Assembly (NCBI GenBank): GCA_023406715.1
Contig: JAEXVC010000214.1
Coordinates: forward strand, 1 to 23,328
Origin: Bacteroidota bacterium
GTDB taxonomy: Bacteria > Bacteroidota > Bacteroidia > Bacteroidales > Tenuifilaceae
Reading direction: 5' to 3'
DNA length: 23,328 bases
A program made the translations under genes and the position numbers. This document shows positions 1 to 7,941 of this stretch, piece by piece. The notes beneath the pieces were generated by a model. The model saw only the letters and a program-made list of their open reading frames with translations, did no database searches and was not told the DNA's origin. Position 1 is the first letter of the stretch. The number at the start of each line of letters is the position of its first letter.

Positions 1-134
1 CTTTTACTGTATGGATACTTATTAAGTAGAAAAATGTTTTAGTTTTAGTTAATTATCTGGATTAAAGTGAAGATATTAGTTTTTTAAGTGTTATTTTGAC
101 GTTGAAATGGGTGGGTAGTTTAAAATCATTATTC

Positions 135-142
135 TAAATTTG
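135..142 (+). promoter_or_regulatory. Candidate -7 promoter element for topB
   Basis: The octamer TAAATTTG matches the Bacteroidota sigma-A -7 consensus TAnnTTTG and lies 22 bases before the GTG start of topB, so transcription would begin about 15 bases before the start codon. I see no TTG at the expected -33 spacing. Assignment is by motif only. Confidence 0.4.
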
Positions 143-164
143 ACGATAAATTGATAGTTTACCA

Positions 165-2315
165 GTGAAAGTTTGCATAGCAGAGAAACCCAGTGTAGCA
201 AAGGAAATTGCGCGTATTTTGAAAGCCGTAAATCGTAAGGATGGTTATTTCGAGGGGAATGGCTATCAGGTTACATGGACTTTTGGACATTTGTGTACGC
301 TTAAAAACCCCGACGATTATACTCCCGATTGGAAGCCCTGGAGAATGAATGCCTTGCCAATGATTCCTCCTCGTTTTGGCATTAAGTTGATTGATAATGA
401 TGGTATTCAAAAACAATTCAATACAATAAAGAAATTAGTAACTGAGTGTGATGAGGTTATTAACTGTGGTGATGCTGGGATTGAAGGGGAACTAATTCAG
501 CGGTGGGTGCTAACAAAGGCAGAGTGCACAAAACCGTTGAAACGGTTGTGGATTTCGTCGATGACCGACGAGGCTATACTGGAGGGTTTTGAAAAGTTAA
601 AGGACGGAAAAGATTTTGAACGGTTGTATGCCGCAGGTAATGCTCGTGCCATTGGCGATTGGCTTTTAGGAATGAACGCCAGCCGATTATATACCTTAAA
701 GTATGCCAATGGGAAAGGTGTTTTATCGATAGGCCGAGTTCAAACTCCAACGCTGGCATTGATTGTTCGAAGGTTTGAGGAGATTCAGAATTTTGTACCA
801 AAGCCATTCTGGGAGATAAAAACAAACTATCGAGGTGTAATTTTCAACTCAACAATAGGACGGTTTAATTCTGTTGAAGAAGCAGCCAAGGTAATTGAGG
901 AGATAAAAACAAACCTTTTCGAGATTGTTTCCTTTGAGCAGAAAAAGGGCAACGAAGCACCTCCCAAACTGTTCGATTTAACTGCTCTGCAGGTTGAATG
1001 CAATAAGAAATTCGCCTTTACTGCCGACGATACGTTGAAATACATCCAAAGTCTTTACGAGAAGAAGATGGTTACCTATCCTCGCGTAGATACCACCTTT
1101 TTACCCAACGATATGTACCCAAAAATTGAGGGAATACTTAAGAATATGGAGCCATACGCAAATTTTACCGCTCCGTTGCTGGGTAAACCAATCAAGAAAA
1201 GTAAAAAGGTTTTCGATGATGCAAAAATCACCGACCATCATGCTATAATACCCACTGGTGTTAAGCCATCGGGGTTGGTCCTAGAGGAAAAACGAGTTTA
1301 CGATATCATTGCACGCCGTTTTATTGCTGCATTCTACCCCGATTGTGTGGTATCAAACACTACAGTGATTGGCGACGTGGCTTCGTACGAATTTAAAGCC
1401 ACCGGAAAAGTAATCCTGGAGGATGGCTGGCGAGTGCTTTATCCCAAGAAGGAAAACGAAAAAGAATCCGACTCGGAAAACGACGAGGAACAAATTATGC
1501 CCCATTTCGAAAAGGGCGAAAAAGGAGAACACACTCCAGACTTGCTTGAGAAACAAACCCAACCGCCAAAAATGCACACCGAGGCAACATTGCTTAGGGC
1601 AATGGAAACCGCAGGTAAGCAGGTTGAGGATGATGAATTACGCGAGTTGATGAAGGAGAATGGAATTGGTCGTCCATCAACCCGAGCGAATATAATCGAA
1701 ACGCTTTTCAAACGCAAATTCGTTACCCGCGAGAAGAAGAACCTTGTACCAACTCAAACAGGAATACAGCTAATCCATACAATTCAGAACGAGTTGCTTA
1801 AATCGGCAGAATTGACTGGTTTGTGGGAGAAAAAGTTACGTCTAATAGAGAAAGGCGAGTATGACCCCAAAGCCTTTTTGGATGAGATGAAAGAGATGGT
1901 GAGTCAACTAGTGATTGAGGTTAAGCGGGAAAATAACCGAAAGATTGATATTGTACAGATTGAAGTTGAGGCAGAGAAAGATGAAAAAGAAAGTAAGTCA
2001 AAATCTGCAGAATCAAAGAAGTCATCACCAAAAAAAAGTAAACCCAAAGACGATGAGCCGGCAGTAATTTATTGCCCCAAATGCAAAAAAGGAACTATGC
2101 TCAAGGGTAAAACAGCATTTGGATGTAGCGAGTACAAAGGAGGATGCACCTTTAAGGTAATGTTTGAACAGTATGGCAAAACCCTTACCGATAAACAAAT
2201 CCAAGTACTTCTACAAAAAGGAAAATCTTCAAAAATAAAGGGCTTTAGCGTTAATGGCGAAATTGTTGATTCTGTTTTAGCGTTGGATTCAGAGTTTAAT
2301 GTAGTACTTGAATAG
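165..2315 (+). CDS. topB: DNA topoisomerase III (type IA)
   Basis: A type IA topoisomerase of 716 residues that would cut one DNA strand, pass another through and reseal it, as in decatenation and resolution of recombination intermediates in the cytoplasm. The N-terminus (KVCIAEKPSVAK) is the first strand of the TOPRIM domain. The acidic TOPRIM motif is at residues 101-110 (CGDAGIEGEL), with Gly105 where many TOPRIM enzymes have a second Asp. The YPR motif (TYPRVDTTFLP) puts the active-site tyrosine at about Tyr305. A Lys/Ser/Glu-rich linker at about 610-633 leads to a zinc-finger-like C-terminal module with Cys637, Cys640, Cys654 and Cys661. The start is GTG: an in-frame TAA lies 18 bases upstream and the TOPRIM strand begins at once, so no other start fits. 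It converges on the DCC gene with only 6 bases between stop codons. Confidence 0.96.
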   Translation: MKVCIAEKPSVAKEIARILKAVNRKDGYFEGNGYQVTWTFGHLCTLKNPDDYTPDWKPWRMNALPMIPPRFGIKLIDNDGIQKQFNTIKKLVTECDEVINCGDAGIEGELIQRWVLTKAECTKPLKRLWISSMTDEAILEGFEKLKDGKDFERLYAAGNARAIGDWLLGMNASRLYTLKYANGKGVLSIGRVQTPTLALIVRRFEEIQNFVPKPFWEIKTNYRGVIFNSTIGRFNSVEEAAKVIEEIKTNLFEIVSFEQKKGNEAPPKLFDLTALQVECNKKFAFTADDTLKYIQSLYEKKMVTYPRVDTTFLPNDMYPKIEGILKNMEPYANFTAPLLGKPIKKSKKVFDDAKITDHHAIIPTGVKPSGLVLEEKRVYDIIARRFIAAFYPDCVVSNTTVIGDVASYEFKATGKVILEDGWRVLYPKKENEKESDSENDEEQIMPHFEKGEKGEHTPDLLEKQTQPPKMHTEATLLRAMETAGKQVEDDELRELMKENGIGRPSTRANIIETLFKRKFVTREKKNLVPTQTGIQLIHTIQNELLKSAELTGLWEKKLRLIEKGEYDPKAFLDEMKEMVSQLVIEVKRENNRKIDIVQIEVEAEKDEKESKSKSAESKKSSPKKSKPKDDEPAVIYCPKCKKGTMLKGKTAFGCSEYKGGCTFKVMFEQYGKTLTDKQIQVLLQKGKSSKIKGFSVNGEIVDSVLALDSEFNVVLE

Positions 2316-2321
2316 TATTGT

Positions 2322-2711
2322 CTATTCTACAAATCTCCCTTTTAAATCTCCCGAAGGAAATATACAAGTATCTAACTTACCAAACCAGCGGTAACGGTTC
2401 TTTGCTATATAATCATAGCCGTAATTGCGAATAAATGGTGGAATGATGAAAAAGCAAATGGCCAATGAGTAGGGAAAGCCTAGTCCTATTGCAATGAGTA
2501 AAACTGCTGATGATTTTGTGTAAATTTTACCATTCTTATTAAGAATAACGGTGTTTAAGTCTGCTAGGCTTAATTCATAATTATTTTCGATGGTCTTTGC
2601 ATAGTCTGATTGTAACGTAGCAAATCTAAAACGCTTCTTTTTGTCACGCTTAATTATAAATTTTACAAATCCATTACATAGGTTACAAACACCATCGAAG
2701 AGTATTACCAT
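2322..2711 (-). CDS. DCC-family thiol-disulfide oxidoreductase-like protein (DUF393)
   Basis: A 129-residue protein of the DCC family, a small group with a thioredoxin-like fold. It opens with the hallmark DGVCNLCN, giving a CxxC pair at Cys9 and Cys12, and ends with the family's usual YIAKNRYRWFG stretch (101-111) and a later Cys116. No signal peptide is seen; a hydrophobic stretch at about 70-92 is part of the fold or a membrane-facing helix. The family is annotated as thiol-disulfide oxidoreductase by similarity, but substrates are mostly unknown. It lies 24 bases downstream of the SRPBCC gene on the same strand, so the two are probably co-transcribed. The family call is firm; the reaction is inference. 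Confidence 0.88.
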   Translation of the reverse strand: MVILFDGVCNLCNGFVKFIIKRDKKKRFRFATLQSDYAKTIENNYELSLADLNTVILNKNGKIYTKSSAVLLIAIGLGFPYSLAICFFIIPPFIRNYGYDYIAKNRYRWFGKLDTCIFPSGDLKGRFVE

Positions 2712-2735
2712 AATTAACCAGAATAATCTTTAATA

Positions 2736-3206
2736 CTAAACATCGACCTTCCCAAAAAGTTTTTCTAAGGCTATTCTACGGTATTCAAAAATATCTTCTA
2801 ATTTTCTGCTGATTATTATTGCATTAACAACGTTTCCAATAATGCCCATTGGGGGTTTATAGGAGACAATATCGGTCATTAAAACACCATGAGAATGTGG
2901 CTCAATTATATGCTGATGATGCCAGAATTTATATGGACCAACACGTTGCTCATCAATAAAATAGTTTCTCTCAACAAGTTGAGTTATTTCTGTTACCCAA
3001 GTAGTAGGTATTCCAAGCAAAGGTATAACTCTGTACTCAATTATCATTCCCGCATAGATTCTATTTGGTAAATGCTGAGAAAGAATATCAAAACCCATAC
3101 CAGGAGGAGTTATCAACTTTAAATTCTGAGGAACTGAAATGAAGTTCCATACAATATCAATACTTCTTGGAATAATTTGCTTTTTATGTAGTTGATAGAA
3201 ACCCAT
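2736..3206 (-). CDS. SRPBCC (START-like) ligand-binding family protein
   Basis: A 156-residue protein of the SRPBCC/START-like superfamily, helix-grip domains that hold hydrophobic ligands in a deep pocket. Signs of the family are the N-terminal pattern of a strand followed by VWNFISVPQNLKLITPP (19-35) and the motif DEQRVGPYKFWHHQH (85-99) followed by TDIVSYKPPMG (111-121), as in cell-division-inhibitor-like and CoxG-like SRPBCC proteins. There is no signal peptide and no catalytic motif, so a cytoplasmic binding role is likelier than enzymatic activity. It is the first gene of a probable two-gene unit with the DCC protein. It is separated from the TlpA-like gene upstream by a strong terminator and so needs its own promoter, which I could not pick out. 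The ligand is unknown. Confidence 0.8.
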   Translation of the reverse strand: MGFYQLHKKQIIPRSIDIVWNFISVPQNLKLITPPGMGFDILSQHLPNRIYAGMIIEYRVIPLLGIPTTWVTEITQLVERNYFIDEQRVGPYKFWHHQHIIEPHSHGVLMTDIVSYKPPMGIIGNVVNAIIISRKLEDIFEYRRIALEKLFGKVDV

Positions 3207-3310
3207 AGTTATTCAATTTTAAAACCTTGATATTGAAAATTATGTTTGTTTAATATTGTTAATTATTCAATTAACAATTATCTGTTTTTTTAGTTCGATG
3301 ATAAATAAAA

Positions 3311-3338
3311 AAGACACGCACCAATTGGTGCGTGTCTT
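3311..3338 (-). terminator. Intrinsic terminator of the TlpA-like gene
   Basis: A perfect 28-base palindrome with arms AAGACACGCACC and GGTGCGTGTCTT around a central AATT. Read on the - strand it is followed by TTTTTTATTT. It lies 23 bases past the stop of the TlpA-like gene, as expected for a Rho-independent terminator in that direction. Being fully symmetrical it could also bind a dimeric protein, but the T-run makes termination the simpler reading. Confidence 0.9.
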
Positions 3339-3360
3339 CTGTAATATCTATTAATAATAG

Positions 3361-4746
3361 TTATAGTTTCGCCAAATTCTCATCAAGTAAAGGACGAATC
3401 TCATCGGATGATGGACGTGGAGCGTTAGGTTTTAGGATGTTTCCGTTGGCATCAATTAGGAAGAATGTTGGAATACCTCTGATTTGGTAGTTGGTTGCTA
3501 CAAACGATTTCCAAGCACCCTCGCCGTAAAGTTGAACACCTTTCATGCTTTGCTCCTTAACCATTTTTTGCCAAGCTGTTTTGTTATCGTCTAACGAAAT
3601 GCTAACAAAAACAACCTTTTTACCATGGTAATCTTTCTCTAGGGCTTGTAGGAATGGCAATTCGTAACGACAAGGTCCACACCAGGTTGCCCAAAAATCT
3701 ATGTAAACCAATTTGCCCTTGAAATCTTCAAGTGAGTATTCTTTTCCATTAATATCGGTGTATTTGAAAACTGGCGCTTTTGCACCAGGTGCTAAAAGCA
3801 TCTTTTTATCAAATTTACCTTTTACAATATTTGCATACTCTGGGGTTTGGCACTTAGCAAGATAGTTTTGAATTACATCGTTCAGTAGGTAGAAATCACC
3901 AAAACTCAAATCCTCGTCCATTAGGTTCATCTTAAGGTAATCGCGTACTGTTGGGTTAGTTACAAAACTATCAACAGCGGCAAATATTATAGGTAGGCGT
4001 TCAGTAGCAGGTTTTTCTGAAATTTCTTTATAGTTTGGCAATTTGCTTAATTTCAATTCAATGTATGTATTCAGTAGGTTAGCATAATCGTCAAACATCA
4101 GGTGATTTGCATTATTTACATCAAGTTCATTTAGGAATGAGAAATCTGCGCTATCGGCATTGAACTCCTTATCGTTAAGGTATGCGAAATAGCGAGGGTG
4201 GTTGTTTTTTATACTCATTTTAGTGTACTTCGCCCTCATCTTTTCCATCTCAACAATTAGCTTGGCTTCACCCTTAATTGAGTCGATATTTGAGTTTAAG
4301 ATTCCTTGAATAGAGTCGAGTTTTTGGTTGAATTTATCGGTAGTTAAGGAGTATAGTTCTTGATAATTTTTAAGAATTTCCTTTACAGTAGCATTACCCT
4401 TATACAAATTGCTGTTAACCAGTTGTTGGTCGCCCATAAATTTTGGGCCATTCATAGGTTCTTTAACATCCAACTCAAAATAGCTGCTATCGCCAGGGTT
4501 CATGTAAACAAGGGTTTGCATACGTGAGTTCACAAATTTGTAAAGTTGAGGCTCACTTAAGGTTGTTTTGAAAATAAATTCTCCATTTAAGCCAATATAC
4601 AATGTGTCAGTAATTCCCTTTGACATTACTAAAATTGTAGAATCGGCTGTATTCGCAAACTTTCCTGCAACAGTTGCCTCTTTTGGTCCTTTTGTTCCGC
4701 AGGCAAACATAGCTGGAAGCACCAGAAGTAGTAAGTATTTTCTCAT
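3361..4746 (-). CDS. TlpA-family thioredoxin-fold lipoprotein with DUF4369-like N-terminus
   Basis: A 461-residue lipoprotein with a periplasmic disulfide-reductase-like domain. The N-terminus (MRKYLLLLVLPAMFACGTK) is a lipoprotein signal with the acylated Cys at 16. Residues of about 25-120 resemble the DUF4369 beta domain common in Bacteroidota thiol-disulfide proteins, followed by a helical middle region to about 320. The C-terminal third is a TlpA/AhpC-TSA thioredoxin domain: FWATWCGPC with the redox pair at Cys356 and Cys359, and the cis-proline loop GIPTFFLID. This architecture is widespread in the phylum, usually with unknown partner proteins; reduction of exported disulfides or cytochrome maturation is the family expectation. 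It is a single-gene unit closed by a hairpin terminator, divergent from recF. The ATG follows an A-rich leader. Confidence 0.92.
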   Translation of the reverse strand: MRKYLLLLVLPAMFACGTKGPKEATVAGKFANTADSTILVMSKGITDTLYIGLNGEFIFKTTLSEPQLYKFVNSRMQTLVYMNPGDSSYFELDVKEPMNGPKFMGDQQLVNSNLYKGNATVKEILKNYQELYSLTTDKFNQKLDSIQGILNSNIDSIKGEAKLIVEMEKMRAKYTKMSIKNNHPRYFAYLNDKEFNADSADFSFLNELDVNNANHLMFDDYANLLNTYIELKLSKLPNYKEISEKPATERLPIIFAAVDSFVTNPTVRDYLKMNLMDEDLSFGDFYLLNDVIQNYLAKCQTPEYANIVKGKFDKKMLLAPGAKAPVFKYTDINGKEYSLEDFKGKLVYIDFWATWCGPCRYELPFLQALEKDYHGKKVVFVSISLDDNKTAWQKMVKEQSMKGVQLYGEGAWKSFVATNYQIRGIPTFFLIDANGNILKPNAPRPSSDEIRPLLDENLAKL

Positions 4747-4910
4747 TTTTGTAAGTGTTGGTTTCTTAGTTAATTAATTTTCCGAAGTTAGAAATATTTT
4801 GTGAATTTGATAAGTTGATTACCTTGAGGTTTAATCTCATGATTCAATCTAATAGAGAATTTCTAAGTTGATATTTTTATAAGGGTGCAAAACTTTCCCT
4901 CCAAAACAAC

Positions 4911-4918
4911 TAACTTTG
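4911..4918 (+). promoter_or_regulatory. Candidate -7 promoter element for recF
   Basis: TAACTTTG fits TAnnTTTG exactly and is followed by GC, as is common at Bacteroidota promoters. It lies 38 bases before the recF ATG, which would give a leader of about 30 bases. No convincing TTG at -33 is present. Confidence 0.45.
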
Positions 4919-4956
4919 CTCAGCACTTAAAATTTGATATTTTTTATTGAGTAGAT

Positions 4957-6069
4957 ATGCATTTAAGGGGTTTAACGGTAATAAATTTTAAATCGTTTAA
5001 GCAATTGGAACTGGAGTTTAATCCAAAAATCAACTGCTTTGTAGGCGATAATGGTCAGGGTAAAACAAACCTACTCGATGCTATTTATTACCTATCGATG
5101 TGCAAAAGTGCGTTTAATCCCAACGATAATCAGGTTGTTAATCACGGTGAGAGTTTTTTCGTTATTCAGGGTAAATACAGCCGAAAGGAGATTGATGAGA
5201 GTATATACTGTGGGTTTAAGCAATCTGAAGGGAAGGTTTTCCGAAGGAATGGCAAGGATTACGAACGCTTAGCCGACCATATTGGTTTTTTGCCTGTGGT
5301 AATGGTTTCGCCAGCCGACTCGGCTTTAATTGAGGAGTCGGGCGAGGAGCGCCGTAAGTATATGAACAGTGTAATATCTCAGTTCGACAAAGTATACCTA
5401 GACGAGATAATGCGTTACAACAGGGCGCTGGCTCAACGCAATAGTTTTCTTAAGAATTTCAGAGGAGGGGCTTTTAGCTACGATATAATTGAGGCCATTG
5501 ATGAGCAACTTGTGCAGTATGGCAAAATAATACACGCAAAGCGTCAGGAGTTTATTGGGCAGCTAATTCCTATTTTTCAGGAATACTACTCTAGGGTATC
5601 GGGTGGTGCAGAGGTTGTTTCGTTAAGTTATCGGTCTCAGCTTAATAGTAACGATTTGCACGATTTGCTTAAGGCAAATATTGAGAAGGACAGGGCGTTA
5701 CAGTACACATCGGTTGGCATTCATCGCGATGATATTGTTCTTAATATCGATGGTTACCCTATTCGGCGCGAGGGCTCGCAGGGGCAACAGAAAACTTACC
5801 TTATCGCACTTAAGTTGGCTCAGTTCGATTTTCTATCCAAAGTATCGGAGATTAAGCCTTTGTTATTGCTTGACGATATTTTTGATAAACTCGATATTAA
5901 ACGGGTAGAGCAATTGGTTAGGCTTGTGGCTCTCGATGGATTTGGCCAAATATTCATTACCGATACCAATAAGAATAGGATTGATGAGATTTTGACACGC
6001 ATTAACTCTGGCTATTGTCTTTTTAGAGTTGATGCTGGCGATGTTTCTCTACAGTCTGAAAAGCATTAA
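4957..6069 (+). CDS. recF: DNA replication and repair protein RecF
   Basis: RecF, an SMC-like ATPase of 370 residues that binds gapped DNA and helps load RecA in the RecFOR pathway. Visible motifs are the N-terminal LTVINFKSF strand, Walker A at residues 30-37 (GDNGQGKT), the ABC signature SQGQQK at 274-279 and Walker B LLLLDDIF at 302-309, followed by the usual DKLD. Length is typical. It is not beside dnaN or gyrB, where recF often sits in other phyla. Instead it precedes a DUF721 gene by 42 bases, an arrangement I know from other Bacteroidota. The ATG at 4957 starts just before the conserved first strand and is preceded by a TAnnTTTG box. It is divergent from the TlpA-like gene. Confidence 0.97.
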   Translation: MHLRGLTVINFKSFKQLELEFNPKINCFVGDNGQGKTNLLDAIYYLSMCKSAFNPNDNQVVNHGESFFVIQGKYSRKEIDESIYCGFKQSEGKVFRRNGKDYERLADHIGFLPVVMVSPADSALIEESGEERRKYMNSVISQFDKVYLDEIMRYNRALAQRNSFLKNFRGGAFSYDIIEAIDEQLVQYGKIIHAKRQEFIGQLIPIFQEYYSRVSGGAEVVSLSYRSQLNSNDLHDLLKANIEKDRALQYTSVGIHRDDIVLNIDGYPIRREGSQGQQKTYLIALKLAQFDFLSKVSEIKPLLLLDDIFDKLDIKRVEQLVRLVALDGFGQIFITDTNKNRIDEILTRINSGYCLFRVDAGDVSLQSEKH

Positions 6070-6111
6070 TTTAGAATTTGGTTATTTGAAACTAAAAACA
6101 CTTCCAAGTCA

Positions 6112-6402
6112 ATGAGCGACCATAATACAAAATCTCTTGGCGATGCAATAAAAGCCTTTATTGCCACAATGAAATGGGAGGAGAAACTAAGCGAGGCTTC
6201 CATTGGTAATGATTGGGAGACTATTATGGGAAAACAAATCGCTGCGCTCACTACAGGCATCCAACTCAAGGGTGGTGTTTTGACAATTTCGCTTAAATCG
6301 GCCGCTTTACGTTACGAGTTTCAAATGCGCAAACAGCAACTTATCGATAAGGTAAATGGCTATTACGGCTCAAACATTGTAAAGCAGGTTGTGCTTCGCT
6401 AG
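6112..6402 (+). CDS. DUF721 (DciA-like) protein
   Basis: A 96-residue DUF721 protein. Family signs are W35 in NDWETIMGKQIA (33-44), then TTGIQLKGGVLTISLKSAALRYEF (47-70) and a helix ending QQLIDKVNGYYGSNIVKQVVLR. DUF721 includes DciA, the helicase-loading partner of DnaB in bacteria that lack DnaC or DnaI. This short form holds essentially only the conserved domain, so a replication role is a reasonable inference rather than a demonstrated one. It sits 42 bases after recF, most likely in one transcript, which supports a link to DNA metabolism. Its stop codon overlaps that of ndk on the opposite strand within one CTAG tetranucleotide. Confidence 0.85.
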   Translation: MSDHNTKSLGDAIKAFIATMKWEEKLSEASIGNDWETIMGKQIAALTTGIQLKGGVLTISLKSAALRYEFQMRKQQLIDKVNGYYGSNIVKQVVLR

Positions 6403-6818
6403 TAAATTTCCCGTTTCGAGAAAAAGAAACTCCACTCACGCTCTGCATTTTCGTAACTATCTGAGGCATGAATTGCATTTTGCGTTGTGTTGGTCGCATA
6501 AAGTTTCCGAATTGTTCCTTCTGCCGCTTGTGTAGGGTCCGTTTTACCAATTAACTCACGCAAAGTTTCAACGGCATTGGCTCGTTCTAAAACCATTGCC
6601 ATTACTGGACCTGAACTTATAAACGTGGTAAGTCGGTCAAAGAATTCCTTTCCCTGATGAATGTCGTAAAACTGCTCAGCCTTACCCTTGGTAAGCATGG
6701 TGATTTTTATACCCCTAATTTTAAACCCAGCTTTAAGAATTTCGAGTAGAATATCGCTAACGCAATCCTTTTTAAAGGAATCGGGTTTAATCATACAGAA
6801 AGTAAAGCGTGTGTTCAT
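6399..6818 (-). CDS. ndk: Nucleoside diphosphate kinase
   Basis: A full-length (139 residues) nucleoside diphosphate kinase, which moves the gamma-phosphate of ATP to other (d)NDPs through a phosphohistidine and so balances nucleotide pools. The sequence shows TFCMIKPDSF with the nucleotide-binding Lys11, Tyr51 in the FYDIH stretch, Arg104 in GTIRKLY, and the active-site His117 in NAIHASDS. It is a monocistronic gene on the - strand between DUF721 (convergent, 4-base stop overlap) and the DHH gene (divergent, 84 bases between starts). The upstream gap holds a CAAAG-CTTTG inverted repeat that may carry promoters in both directions. Confidence 0.97.
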   Translation of the reverse strand: MNTRFTFCMIKPDSFKKDCVSDILLEILKAGFKIRGIKITMLTKGKAEQFYDIHQGKEFFDRLTTFISSGPVMAMVLERANAVETLRELIGKTDPTQAAEGTIRKLYATNTTQNAIHASDSYENAEREWSFFFSKREIY

Positions 6819-6867
6819 AGTTCAAATTTTTTCTAAGTTAAATAATTTTATACATCAATGCAAAGGC

Positions 6868-6875
6868 TATCTTTG
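6868..6875 (+). promoter_or_regulatory. Candidate -7 promoter element for the DHH-FKBP gene run
   Basis: TATCTTTG matches TAnnTTTG, 27 bases before the ATG at 6903. It forms the right half of the inverted repeat CAAAGGCTATCTTTG (6861-6875). On the other strand the same bases read TAGCCTTTG, a -7-like box with one extra base facing ndk. Overlapping divergent promoters are possible but not shown. Confidence 0.4.
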
Positions 6876-6902
6876 TATCATTATAAATTTTAATTTGAGT
6901 TG

Positions 6903-7934
6903 ATGCATTTAAATTTTGATATACAATCACTTAAAAAAGTAAAGGAATTACTGAAAAATTCCCAGAATATTGTATTAACCACGCATCACAACCCCGATGG
7001 CGATGCCATTGGCTCCGTGCTGGGTTTTTATCACTCACTTAAATCAATTGGAGTTAATACTTCTGTGGTAATTCCAAATGGTTTTCCTGAGTTTTTGGGT
7101 TGGTTACCAGGAGTGGATGTTGTTTCCAAGTACTCGCATCAAAAAGAAGTTGCTACAGCAACTTTACAGAATGCCGATATCATTTTTTGTTTGGATTTTA
7201 ATGGTTTCCGACGTACCGAAACGATGGAGAAACCTTTGGCTGAGTCAAAAGCAATTAAAGTGCTTATTGACCATCATCCCGAACCTGAGAGTATGTTCGA
7301 TTATTCGTTCTCCTTTACCGAGGTAAGTTCAACTGCAGAGTTAGTTTTTGAGGTTTTATCGGAGATGTTTGGTGCCGATTGCGTAAATAGTGATGCAGCT
7401 GAGTGCCTATATGTTGGTATGATGACCGATACAGGCTCGTTTAGTTATGCGTGTTCCCGTGAACGCACTTTTGCTATTGCGGGAAAATTGGTTGAGAAGG
7501 GGGTAAATGTTGAAAGGGTTCAGGGGTTAGTTTACAATAACTTTTCCGCTAAACGAATGCAGCTGTTGGGCTACTGTTTAGCCGAAAAGATGAAAGTATT
7601 TCCCGAGCATAATGCTGCCTATATTTGGCTAACAAAGGACGAGTTGAAAAAATACAAGCACCAGAATGGTGATACCGAGGGTTTTGTGAACTATCCACTG
7701 TCAATAAAAGGGGTTATTTTTTCGGTGCTATTCATGGAGAACGATGGTTTTATAAAAGTATCGTTACGCTCCAGAGGCTCATTCCCAGTTAATGAGTTCT
7801 CAAAGAAATACTATAATGGAGGTGGCCATACCAACGCTGCGGGAGGTAAATCGTTTACATCAATGGGTGAGGCCATAAGCAAATTTGAGGAACTGCTGGT
7901 GGAGTATTCATCAAAGTTGAACGCATCCAAATAA
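6903..7934 (+). CDS. DHH-family phosphoesterase (NrnA/oligoribonuclease type)
   Basis: A 343-residue DHH/DHHA1 phosphoesterase, cytoplasmic and Mn-dependent. Relatives (NrnA) degrade short oligoribonucleotides and/or dephosphorylate 3'-phosphoadenosine 5'-phosphate. Motifs in order are TTHHNPDGDAIGS (about 27-39), a CLDFNGFRR segment (about 96-104), the name-giving DHHPEPE (about 123-129), GMMTDTGSFSY (about 172-182) and the DHHA1 substrate loop GGGHTNAAGG near residue 315. All metal ligands appear present. A TTG immediately precedes the ATG at 6903; I chose the ATG. It is the first gene of a + strand run with FKBP-type lipoproteins, the next starting 7 bases after its stop. The preferred substrate (nanoRNA, pAp or cyclic-dinucleotide products) cannot be told from sequence. 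Confidence 0.92.
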   Translation: MHLNFDIQSLKKVKELLKNSQNIVLTTHHNPDGDAIGSVLGFYHSLKSIGVNTSVVIPNGFPEFLGWLPGVDVVSKYSHQKEVATATLQNADIIFCLDFNGFRRTETMEKPLAESKAIKVLIDHHPEPESMFDYSFSFTEVSSTAELVFEVLSEMFGADCVNSDAAECLYVGMMTDTGSFSYACSRERTFAIAGKLVEKGVNVERVQGLVYNNFSAKRMQLLGYCLAEKMKVFPEHNAAYIWLTKDELKKYKHQNGDTEGFVNYPLSIKGVIFSVLFMENDGFIKVSLRSRGSFPVNEFSKKYYNGGGHTNAAGGKSFTSMGEAISKFEELLVEYSSKLNASK

Positions 7935-7941
7935 TTAAGTT

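Noticed and set aside
1353..1717. Open frames on the - strand and in another + frame inside topB
   Set aside because: They overlap the intact topoisomerase III gene and show no recognisable domain; they are shadows of it.
1981..2070. Lys/Ser/Glu-rich stretch near the end of TopB as a frameshift or repeat insertion
   Set aside because: The frame continues into an intact zinc-finger-like module; it reads as a flexible linker, common in type IA topoisomerases.
4747..4956. Riboswitch or small RNA between the TlpA-like gene and recF
   Set aside because: The 210 bases show no paired stem set or conserved box beyond the recF -7 element.
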